Virus record (IMG/VR): IMGVR_UViG_3300028837_002679
Location: 1-28,340 of that record
Strand: one strand, 5' to 3'
Origin: a virus
Length of the DNA: 28,340 bases
Shown: positions 8,884 through 14,783 of the stretch, piece by piece
How the letters are laid out: the number at the start of each line of letters is the position of its first letter
Numbering within the stretch: the first letter of the stretch is position 1
Translations under genes and position numbers: made by a program
Notes under the pieces: generated by a model
The model's database searches: none
The model's input: only the letters and a program-made list of their open reading frames with translations
Told to the model about the DNA's origin: nothing

Positions 8884-9155
8884 TTCTTTTCCACCTCTCT
8901 CAATTTTGCAACCAGTTCGGCTTTTCTCAAACCGAACGGGTTGATTCCAGCTTTGCCTGCCTTTTTATTCAGATCCTTCATCGGCAGGTCTTCCAGCGCT
9001 GTAAGTTCTTTAACCGAGATAAGAGGAAACTTGCCCAGTGCCTCAGCCATTTTTCCATCCTCGGTATATATTCCGTCTTCTTGCACAAGTTCTACGCTTC
9101 CGTCTTTGTATGGCAGCACACGCGTGGCGCCCCAGTTCCAGATTTCATATTGCAT
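8880..9155 (-). CDS. Small head-module protein with SAP/Rho-N-like C-terminus
   Basis: 91 residues; ATG preceded by AAGGTGGCATGA. The first 45 residues are beta-like (YEIWNWGATRVLPYKDGSVELV). The C-terminal part, LPMKDLNKKAGKAGINPFGL followed by RKAELVAKL, matches the helix-extension-helix pattern of SAP and Rho N-terminal-like domains, common in small proteins next to phage capsid genes and sometimes binding nucleic acid. It starts 31 bases after the capsid stop and its stop overlaps the next start. Likely a head accessory protein; whether it binds DNA is inference. Confidence 0.6.
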   Translation of the reverse strand: MQYEIWNWGATRVLPYKDGSVELVQEDGIYTEDGKMAEALGKFPLISVKELTALEDLPMKDLNKKAGKAGINPFGLRKAELVAKLREVEKK

Positions 9156-9186
9156 TCATGCCACCTTCGATCCTTCCGCTACCGGT

Positions 9187-10305
9187 TTATGCCACCTTTA
9201 GTCTTTTGCAAAAGGTCACGCCGTGCACATCCTCCATTTTCGCGTCAACTCTCAGCGTATAGAAGAAAAGATTGGCTCTGTCCGCGGCCGATCTTTCCAT
9301 TTCTATCTGGATGTCCTTCTGCACTCCGATGATAAAGTTGCTCTGATGGGTTAGTGTGCAGTCGGTCAAATCTCCATCTGCTTTCAGCGCCTCTTTTTGT
9401 GGATCAACGGTGTCGATTTTCATGGTGGTAGGCATTAATGGGCAGGGTATGATTGGGACTAGCCCATAGCTCATGGGAGCTTTTCCCGCGAGTATAGAGT
9501 CGCCCAAGCCAGTCGCCCGGCGCGACAGTTTCCTATGGTACCGGGATACAATCTGATCACTCGTAAAAAACCTGAGCTTGTCAAGCCCGCCCACTTTGTA
9601 TTCACTCGGAAGTTTCTCGATCATCAGATCGAATTTAAATTCTGTTTCGTATGATCCAGAAGCGGCCGTCTCCGCGATGCCCTGGGTAACTACAAGTTCG
9701 AAATCCGCTGCTCTTGCACTTACGATGTTAGACGCGTCAAGAACGACCGTCGAACCGGTAACTTTGTTCTCGTAGGCCTCATCAGATTGGCTGTGGTCCA
9801 ATTGGTATCTCCAGCCGTTAAGTCGGCTTCTGGCATCGGTATTGGCAAACCCTGATAGGCCCTCTTTATCACCGATCCAATACAGCTCATCCAACTCGTT
9901 GGCCAGTTTCATCGAGACCATGCCCATGACCGCTCGCTTGAACTCGGCAGCAGTCCCCACATTTATGTCTTCCAGATCGCTGTCGTAGATTACCACACAG
10001 CAGCGAAATTCCTCTGTCGCCAGCGGAATTAGGTTATTGGCGAAGTTTTTCTTATAATCCGATGAGCTGAACGTAGACGCCGGATGCAGTATCCGGTCTG
10101 TGCCTATCCCTAGAGCCCTCACGTTCCGCGTTGCGGAATTCATTGTAACCAGCCGGGCATTGTTTTTTAGCACAGATTTGTCCCACACCATGAGGGTGAA
10201 TCGCTTCGACTCTTCTGCGTTGAGGGTTATTGCCGTCAACGAGATCATTTTTTCGATGAGCGTTCGTTTCGTTTTCATGCTCAACATATCCCTGTTTGAA
10301 CGCAT
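9187..10305 (-). CDS. Major capsid protein (HK97-like fold, inferred)
   Basis: 372 residues, ATG preceded by AGAGGTGAAAGAGT. The gene directly follows a typical acidic scaffold and is followed by decoration and connector-like genes, the canonical place for the major capsid protein. Sequence features agree: an N-terminal helix, an extended-loop-like region (GIGTDRILHPASTFSSSDYKK), long amphipathic helix near residues 120-160 (AEFKRAVMGMVSMKLANELDEL, a spine helix), and a C-terminal beta region (TLRVDAKMEDVHGVTFCKRLKV) that resembles the P-domain end of capsid proteins. The length suits a capsid subunit. No cross-linking residues can be proposed. Confidence 0.78.
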   Translation of the reverse strand: MRSNRDMLSMKTKRTLIEKMISLTAITLNAEESKRFTLMVWDKSVLKNNARLVTMNSATRNVRALGIGTDRILHPASTFSSSDYKKNFANNLIPLATEEFRCCVVIYDSDLEDINVGTAAEFKRAVMGMVSMKLANELDELYWIGDKEGLSGFANTDARSRLNGWRYQLDHSQSDEAYENKVTGSTVVLDASNIVSARAADFELVVTQGIAETAASGSYETEFKFDLMIEKLPSEYKVGGLDKLRFFTSDQIVSRYHRKLSRRATGLGDSILAGKAPMSYGLVPIIPCPLMPTTMKIDTVDPQKEALKADGDLTDCTLTHQSNFIIGVQKDIQIEMERSAADRANLFFYTLRVDAKMEDVHGVTFCKRLKVA

Positions 10306-10326
10306 ACTCTTTCACCTCTCTTGTCT

Positions 10327-10345
10327 ACCACTTGTTTTCAGTGGT
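10327..10345 (-). other. Short hairpin in the leader of the major capsid gene
   Basis: Perfect 6-base arms (ACCACT / AGTGGT) around a 7-base loop, located between the scaffold stop and the ribosome-binding site of the capsid gene. There is no T-run after it on the minus strand, so it is not an intrinsic terminator; it may stabilise the capsid mRNA or set relative expression. Confidence 0.4.
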
Positions 10346-10360
10346 TCCTGATAGCTAAAA

Positions 10361-11143
10361 TTATATCTCTATACTGGGAAATAGATCTTCGTCTTTCTCG
10401 TCTTCGTCTTCGTTATCCTCCAGATCCCGCTTTTTTCCCTTCATTTTTTCCAGTTTTTCCAGCCGTGAATCGATCTGCTTCAGAACTTTCATCACCTTGC
10501 CTGTTTCCTTATCCTCTTCTTCGTCCTCCTCTTCGTCCTCCTCTTCATCCTCGGGCTCGGCAAACAGCTTATCATGCATTTTCTGAAGCATCTCAAATGC
10601 CACCTCGTCTTTATCCTTTTCTTCAGCCATCTTCTTTATGTCATCAGGAAGCAGCTCATCGACCAGCTTCCGCATAGCCAGCAGCTTCTCGAGCGTGGCT
10701 TTGGACAGCTTCTTCCCAGCTTTCTCCAGATCGCTCTCTTTTTCCTTTTTTTCTTTCTTCTCGTATGGCTTCGGGTAGGGATATTTGGTGGTTGCGTACT
10801 TTACCAGGGTATCAACTGCTTCTTTCGCATCGTCGGGTAGAGCATCCTTGTACTCGTTCAGGATCTTCAGCGCCTCTTTGATCGCGTTGACTACCTTCTC
10901 CGTCAGCTTTTCAGCCTTCTCAATATCACCCTCGTCCTTGATTTTCTCGTCGAGGAACGCTTCCAATAGTTCTTTCAGCTCCTTATCCATGATTTTTACC
11001 TCTTTCTTCTGCTCTTCGTCAGTCTCATGTTCTCCGTGAGCACTTTTGAAAAACAGGAATGTTTTCCGGTTCGCCGGAGTCTTCACAAAGGAAACCTCTC
11101 TGAGTTTGATATCTCGGAGTTCCCTTCCTTTCTTAAATTGCAT
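10361..11143 (-). CDS. Capsid scaffold protein carrying an XkdF-like protease tail at its N-terminus
   Basis: 260 residues, ATG preceded by CCGGAGGTAACTTAA. Residues 52-240 are highly charged and helical with an acidic run (EDEEEDEEEDEEEDKE, about 170-195) and a final coiled coil (LKQIDSRLEKLEKM), a typical capsid scaffold. The N-terminus is different: LREVSFVKTPANRKTFLFFK (about residues 14-34) matches the 'EVSlVd.PAn' segment that normally ends XkdF/Peptidase_S78_2 head proteases. That protease is otherwise encoded by the separate gene at 11643-13523, which stops just before this segment would be expected. An internal in-frame ATG with its own ribosome-binding site at residue 52 could yield the scaffold alone (see separate entry). 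Confidence 0.78.
   Translation of the reverse strand: MQFKKGRELRDIKLREVSFVKTPANRKTFLFFKSAHGEHETDEEQKKEVKIMDKELKELLEAFLDEKIKDEGDIEKAEKLTEKVVNAIKEALKILNEYKDALPDDAKEAVDTLVKYATTKYPYPKPYEKKEKKEKESDLEKAGKKLSKATLEKLLAMRKLVDELLPDDIKKMAEEKDKDEVAFEMLQKMHDKLFAEPEDEEEDEEEDEEEDKETGKVMKVLKQIDSRLEKLEKMKGKKRDLEDNEDEDEKDEDLFPSIEI
10988..11003 (-). promoter_or_regulatory. Internal ribosome-binding site and start inside the scaffold gene
   Basis: AGAGGT (11003-10998) lies 7 bases upstream of an in-frame ATG (10990-10988). Initiation here would give a 209-residue scaffold lacking the N-terminal XkdF-like segment, analogous to lambda Nu3 nested in gene C. Confidence 0.45.
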
Positions 11144-11149
11144 TTAAGT

Positions 11150-11382
11150 TACCTCCGGCATCCTAAAAAAAAACGGATGCCAGCTTAATCGGTAATCCAA
11201 CCAAGCCCAGGCATCCGCCCATATTCACACTCGAGACCGCGACGTGAGGAGAAATTATCTCGCGTCTTTTATCTCTGATCCTGGCTTCAGGACTTACGCA
11301 CGGAGGAAACGAAGGCCAGCGATTTTAAGTCGACTTGCCCCCGTCTCCTCCGTCTGTCTTGCGACCTTATTCATTTATAAAT
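11150..11382 (-). ncRNA. Structured 5' leader RNA of the scaffold-capsid operon (attenuator candidate)
   Basis: About 230 bases between the minus-strand promoter and the scaffold start. In RNA order it holds: a stem ACGGAGGA/TCCTCCGT (11353-11346 with 11307-11300) whose loop contains one arm of a second stem (11319-11311 with 11288-11281, one bulge), so the two cross and form a potential pseudoknot; a GC-rich hairpin around 11230-11270; then GGATGCC (11216-11210), GGCATCC (11181-11175), nine T, and GGATGCC again (11163-11157), directly followed by the GGAGG ribosome-binding site. The middle GGCATCC can pair with either flanking copy. Pairing with the first makes a terminator; pairing with the second makes a competing hairpin. 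It matches no riboswitch class I know. Confidence 0.6.
11165..11217 (-). terminator. Intrinsic terminator within the scaffold-capsid leader
   Basis: On the minus strand an 8-bp stem CGGATGCC/GGCATCCG (11217-11210 with 11181-11174) encloses a further GCTT/AAGC pairing and is followed at once by nine T (11173-11165). This is a strong rho-independent terminator shape placed before, not after, the scaffold gene. Confidence 0.75.
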
Positions 11383-11384
11383 TA

Positions 11385-11413
11385 AATATACCAGATCGTC
11401 TGTAGAAAGTCAA
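11385..11413 (-). promoter_or_regulatory. Sigma-70-type promoter for the scaffold-capsid operon
   Basis: On the minus strand -35 TTGACT (11413-11408), 17-bp spacer, -10 TATATT (11390-11385). The 10-bp palindrome ATTTATAAAT (11382-11373) lies at the predicted transcription start. It sits in the intergenic space after the 67-aa gene, so the capsid operon can be transcribed independently of the terminase operon. Confidence 0.7.
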
Positions 11414-11424
11414 GGAATAATTCT

Positions 11425-11628
11425 TTATCTTGCTACCAGCTCCTTGATCAACGGAAAGTGTTTTTGCTCGAAATTAAGGATCTCTTTTTCTCCATCCCTC
11501 ACTATCACTCCCGTTGTACCTGGTTTAGAAATAGCACTTATTATACGTTTAGCTACTTCTCCGGTTTCCTTTTCGCTAAAAGTTATTGATTCTTCAACAG
11601 TAGTGGACACGGCCAGTGTTAGTTTCAT
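11425..11628 (-). CDS. Small unknown protein of 67 residues
   Basis: ATG preceded by AAGGAGATGAAATCTG, a strong site, 14 bases after the stop of the XkdF-fusion gene. The sequence has a beta start (MKLTLAVSTTVEESITFSE), a helix (GEVAKRIISAIS) and a strand pair (GTTGVIVRDGEKEILNF). It lies between the two apparent halves of the XkdF protease domain. No family recognised. It may belong to the end of the upstream operon, because a promoter and leader follow it. Confidence 0.6.
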   Translation of the reverse strand: MKLTLAVSTTVEESITFSEKETGEVAKRIISAISKPGTTGVIVRDGEKEILNFEQKHFPLIKELVAR

Positions 11629-11642
11629 CAGATTTCATCTCC

Positions 11643-13523
11643 TTACATTGTCGCTTTGCCTGCCATGGAGTAACCTGTGATCTCACCAGATTTTATCTTC
11701 TTCCATAGCTCGTTTGAAATTATTCTTGTTATTAGAACCCAACTGCCTTTTCTTACAAATTCGCCTTCGATGGTTAGATCGCAGGGTGCTAAATAGGTTT
11801 CGAGAATTTTCGCGATCGTTTCTTTCCCGAAAGCCCACGTAATAGAAGCTCTAATATGATTCGTTCCGAATCTCTGGACACGCTCCATGAAATCGTAGGC
11901 TGCCTTTCTAATTTCATCCGCGCTTGCCTGGTCGCCCTGGGCGTCTTCTTCATTGGGGGAATATACAACACCGCAAACTATATGTTCCTCATCATTCTTG
12001 CTGATGTCAAAGATTTTCACGAACTTCTGAAGTACTTCCTCGCGTTTCTTATCCCAGAGCTTTACCTCATTAGTTTTGGGAGGTTTAGTTTGCATGTATT
12101 TTTGCGCTTCCAGATAACATTTCCAGTAGCTTGAGCTGAACTTCTCATCTCCAATTTTCGGAGGCATAACAGGGAAATAGATATTACGCAGCGCATCAAC
12201 TATCTTCGCGAAGTATCGGAATATATCCTCCAGTATCCACTCTCCCCATTCCTTGCCAGCCGATAGCCGGGGATAACCGGCATTGCCCAGGTAACGGAGA
12301 TCGGCTTGCAACTGCCTCCAGCGCTGTTTAGGATTATTCAGGTCCTCGTCAATTTCTTCCTGGCGGAACTCCTCCAGATTTAGCTTGGTGAAAGTTTCGC
12401 TCAGAGCATTTTCTATTTTTTCGCTCAGCGAACTCCACCATTTTTCCCAGCCCCCCTGGCCGTAGTAGGTCTTTCCTGCTACTACGATCCTCGGTCTGCC
12501 TTCCATCCCTTCGTCGGAGAGCGAATATAACTCCGGCTGATGTGATAGAGCTGCGCTTATTTCTTTTGCTCGACTCTCGTCCTCTTTCAGCCGGAAAACT
12601 ATATAGGCGACTCTCTCTTCGGAATGTCCTTCGCAGCTTGCTCGCAGCTCGATTCCGGGGATAGCATTTAATTTCTGCATCCATTCGCATTTGATATGCT
12701 CATCTACAAAGGCGCCATCGCATTCATGCTCAGCTCCGCCAGTTCTGCCAGGGAGCCACTTGGTTTCGCCGTAGACTGCTTTGTACGCCAGGGAGGGACT
12801 ATTTACTTTCTCTGTACGAGAAAGCTTCTTCTGTAGCTCTTCTACATCGATCTCTACTTCAATCAGGGCTTCCAGGACATCTGGATTTTTGTTCTCCTTG
12901 TGATCTCTATGGGCTTGCCCATCACAGGCTTTGACCCATACTATATCACTTGATTCCATGCCCAGCTTGAACTTTTCCCTGACTTTTTTCCTGATGAATT
13001 CAATAGCATGTTTTCTGCAGAACCATACATGCCCCATCCCTTCGGCCCATAGCATTTCAAATTCGGGAGGTTTTTCACAACTCATGCACCTTGATCTTGA
13101 ATACTCTTTGTAGAATCTCTCTGCAAATTCTGGCTCATTTATCTCCCGGATTTCATCAGGCTCATGAGGGACCAGAACCAGATCCCACAGAGGCTTATAC
13201 CTCCAGTTGGGCCCGGTCATTGCTGCGGTCCAGGAGGTGGAGTCACAACCCAGGAGATCCTCCATTACTCTATCAACTTTCAGCCGGAGCCCTGCATCAA
13301 GCTCGACCTTGAACCCATCACCACTCTCCTCTGCCCGAACTATTACATCCACGTCGCCCGGCTCCCTGCTATCCCGTTCGTACATAGTGGAGCCAGCAAG
13401 GGAAACGAACTCCGGGATCCAGACGAAGGATGGAAGCTCTGAGCTATCCAGATCATCTCCCTCCGCCTTCTCAAACTCTTTTTCCCCACGCTCTGTCATC
13501 ATCTTGATTTCTGAAAGTTCCAA
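11643..13523 (-). CDS. Nucleotidyltransferase-like / zinc-finger / XkdF-type head protease fusion
   Basis: 626 residues from a TTG with AGGAGGTGAGAG upstream. Residues 33-120 look like a DNA-polymerase-beta-type nucleotidyltransferase: G43-S45 (AGST), D57-V-D59 (GDVDVIV) and D114 (LWDLVLV) would be the G-S and three acidic positions. Residues 146-172 hold C-x2-C ... C-x2-H, a probable zinc site. Residues 240-390 are a Trp-rich region I do not recognise. Residues 510-626 match the putative phage serine protease XkdF (Peptidase_S78_2): 'VVYSPNEEDAQGD', H556 in GTNHIR, 'FVRKGSWVL', and S619 in GYSMAG, the likely His and Ser. The protein stops 7 residues after S619, before the usual 'EVSxVxxPAN' segment, which is found in the scaffold gene instead. 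Confidence 0.75.
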   Translation of the reverse strand: MELSEIKMMTERGEKEFEKAEGDDLDSSELPSFVWIPEFVSLAGSTMYERDSREPGDVDVIVRAEESGDGFKVELDAGLRLKVDRVMEDLLGCDSTSWTAAMTGPNWRYKPLWDLVLVPHEPDEIREINEPEFAERFYKEYSRSRCMSCEKPPEFEMLWAEGMGHVWFCRKHAIEFIRKKVREKFKLGMESSDIVWVKACDGQAHRDHKENKNPDVLEALIEVEIDVEELQKKLSRTEKVNSPSLAYKAVYGETKWLPGRTGGAEHECDGAFVDEHIKCEWMQKLNAIPGIELRASCEGHSEERVAYIVFRLKEDESRAKEISAALSHQPELYSLSDEGMEGRPRIVVAGKTYYGQGGWEKWWSSLSEKIENALSETFTKLNLEEFRQEEIDEDLNNPKQRWRQLQADLRYLGNAGYPRLSAGKEWGEWILEDIFRYFAKIVDALRNIYFPVMPPKIGDEKFSSSYWKCYLEAQKYMQTKPPKTNEVKLWDKKREEVLQKFVKIFDISKNDEEHIVCGVVYSPNEEDAQGDQASADEIRKAAYDFMERVQRFGTNHIRASITWAFGKETIAKILETYLAPCDLTIEGEFVRKGSWVLITRIISNELWKKIKSGEITGYSMAGKATM

Positions 13524-13529
13524 TTTCTC

Positions 13530-13925
13530 TCACCTCCTGCTCAGCAACCCTCTCTTCTCGCCATCCATATAGAATCTGCAATTTCTCAAAACGTCCATGC
13601 CCAATAGCCCTATTTCCAGGTTCTTCGGAACTATGCCGCATCTGGACTGTAAGGTTCCCAGGCCCTCAACGTAGATACCACAACCAAATGTCTTAACTCC
13701 CTTTTCCAGCCTCCCATCTCCGTATACCAGGTTAACCATACCAATTTGGAATACAGGCGTGATTTCCCGGAACGCAGTTGCAGGAACGATTGTCACGTCC
13801 GCGCCAGTATCAATCCGGGCCGCAAACCAGGAGCTGCGTTTCCTATTGTAGCCTACTAAGCAAGCTCTCATGAAGTATCCATATTTTGAACCTTCGACTT
13901 TTCCTATCTGGCATGTTATTGTCAT
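13530..13925 (-). CDS. Retropepsin-like aspartic protease, second copy
   Basis: 131 residues. The active-site signature R-I-D39-T40-G41-A-D (RIDTGADVTIVPA) and the second conserved turn GLLGMDVL (about 106-113) are the two hallmarks of clan AA retroviral-type aspartic proteases, which act as dimers because each chain supplies one Asp. Length fits a single-lobe retropepsin. The ATG has only a modest GGTGG upstream. Its stop lies inside the ribosome-binding site of the XkdF-fusion gene (AGGAGGTGA), so expression is probably coupled. It is a paralogue of the gene at 14313-14783. Likely substrates are head precursor proteins, by context only. Confidence 0.78.
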   Translation of the reverse strand: MTITCQIGKVEGSKYGYFMRACLVGYNRKRSSWFAARIDTGADVTIVPATAFREITPVFQIGMVNLVYGDGRLEKGVKTFGCGIYVEGLGTLQSRCGIVPKNLEIGLLGMDVLRNCRFYMDGEKRGLLSRR

Positions 13926-14134
13926 CTAAATCCACCAACTCACTGCGGATCCGTATTCTACTTTGGCATGTATATGGCATTCAAAATCACCAGCTCACCC
14001 TGGCTCCAGAACTATTTTGGCATCATTATGGCATGAATGCTTATTGTGTGAGCTGGCAGCCGAGTCTACGAATTAAGTTGTAATGCTGGTCCAGACTGTG
14101 TTGGAATTCTCCAATTTCTGGCATCATTATGGCA
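13926..14134 (-). repeat. Intergenic repeats TGGCAT-N5-TGGCAT
   Basis: About 209 bases without a convincing gene. It holds three 17-bp direct repeats: 13964-13980, 14018-14034 and 14119-14135, the last two identical (TGGCATCATTATGGCAT). The first two belong to a degenerate 54-bp tandem duplication that also repeats a GTGAGYTGGTG-like segment. A 9-bp inverted repeat CCAGCTCAC / GTGAGCTGG (13990-13998, 14048-14056) flanks the middle copy. A 28-codon frame at 14127-14041 (minus) lacks a good ribosome-binding site. Operator or recombination scar are both possible. Confidence 0.55.
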
Positions 14135-14347
14135 TCAAACTTCTCTTGACATGAACAGAGTATCTGCAATCATTGCTATCGCTACAGGATCTGGAGTAAT
14201 CTTCCACTTATCGAATTCTCGGCCGTAACCTTCGATAAAAAAAGCATCCTTCCACGCGTCCATAGCGTCCCGAAGGCATTCAGCCATTTTCTTCTTGTAG
14301 TCTTTCTTCTCTTCAAGCTTTTGCTGTTTCTTTTCTGCCGTAGTCAT
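14135..14347 (-). CDS. Small charged helical protein, unknown
   Basis: 70 residues from the ATG at 14347, which has GGAGG 8 bases upstream; a TTG five codons earlier is less likely. It overlaps the end of the first retropepsin gene by 35 bases. Residues 1-30 are Lys/Glu-rich and helical (TTAEKKQQKLEEKKDYKKKM), followed by AMDAWKDAFFIEGYGREFDK and a C-terminal helix. No family recognised; it lies between two protease genes in the head operon. Confidence 0.55.
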   Translation of the reverse strand: MTTAEKKQQKLEEKKDYKKKMAECLRDAMDAWKDAFFIEGYGREFDKWKITPDPVAIAMIADTLFMSREV

Positions 14348-14783
14348 AGTATTTTCCTCCAAAGGATTTCACCTCCTCCGCTTTCGCTAGTATGCCATTA
14401 CCACCTTCCAACACCATTATGAACTGATCCAGTATATCCAGTCCAAGAAATCCAAACTCTTTGTCAATAACGGATATTCCTTCTACAGGGTGGAAGATTT
14501 CATCTATCCCATCTATCTTAATTCCACATGAGATTGTTTTTACATCTTCAAATTTGCCATTCGCCAGGAGTACATTTTTAGGTTCATTATATAGATTTAT
14601 TCCTATCTCATTTACTGCGGATGCAGGGATTATAGAGGTATCTGCGCCTGTATCTACTCGCATGAGGAAACTGCGGCTCTGCTTTCTTCCATTGCAAGCA
14701 TGGGCTTTAACGCAAGGGCCTCTGCTGGTCATTCCGGGCATCTTCATTTTCTTAATTTTTACTAACCGGCGCTTTTTGCCCAT
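14313..14783 (-). CDS. Retropepsin-like aspartic protease, first copy
   Basis: 156 residues from ATG 14783; a TTG seven codons earlier is possible. R-V-D44-T-G-A-D (RVDTGADTSIIPA) is the catalytic motif and FGFLGLDIL (about 111-118) the second conserved turn of clan AA retropepsins. The N-terminus is basic (MGKKRRLVKIKKMKM). The C-terminal 25 residues (AKAEEVKSFGGKYYDYGRKE) closely match the end of the upstream ligase-like protein (VKAEEIKAFGREHYKYGQKA), also at DNA level. The start lies inside the 3' end of the ligase gene and the end contains the start of the 70-aa gene, so all three are likely translationally coupled. Placed among portal, XkdF protease and scaffold, it probably cleaves virion precursors; no cleavage site can be named. 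Confidence 0.78.
   Translation of the reverse strand: MGKKRRLVKIKKMKMPGMTSRGPCVKAHACNGRKQSRSFLMRVDTGADTSIIPASAVNEIGINLYNEPKNVLLANGKFEDVKTISCGIKIDGIDEIFHPVEGISVIDKEFGFLGLDILDQFIMVLEGGNGILAKAEEVKSFGGKYYDYGRKETAKA

Noticed and set aside
10321-11039. Long plus-strand open frames opposite the scaffold and capsid genes
   Set aside because: They are Ser/Phe/Leu-rich mirror readings of the charged scaffold and have no ribosome-binding sites.
11144-11640. Self-splicing intron or intein interrupting the XkdF protease
   Set aside because: The gap between the two protease parts has structured RNA, but no group I P7-type or group II domain V core that I can see, and both flanking genes, plus the 67-aa gene, have their own good ribosome-binding sites and starts.
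14041-14127. 28-codon open frame on the minus strand
   Set aside because: No ribosome-binding site, and it lies across degenerate repeats; kept only as a remark in the intergenic entry.
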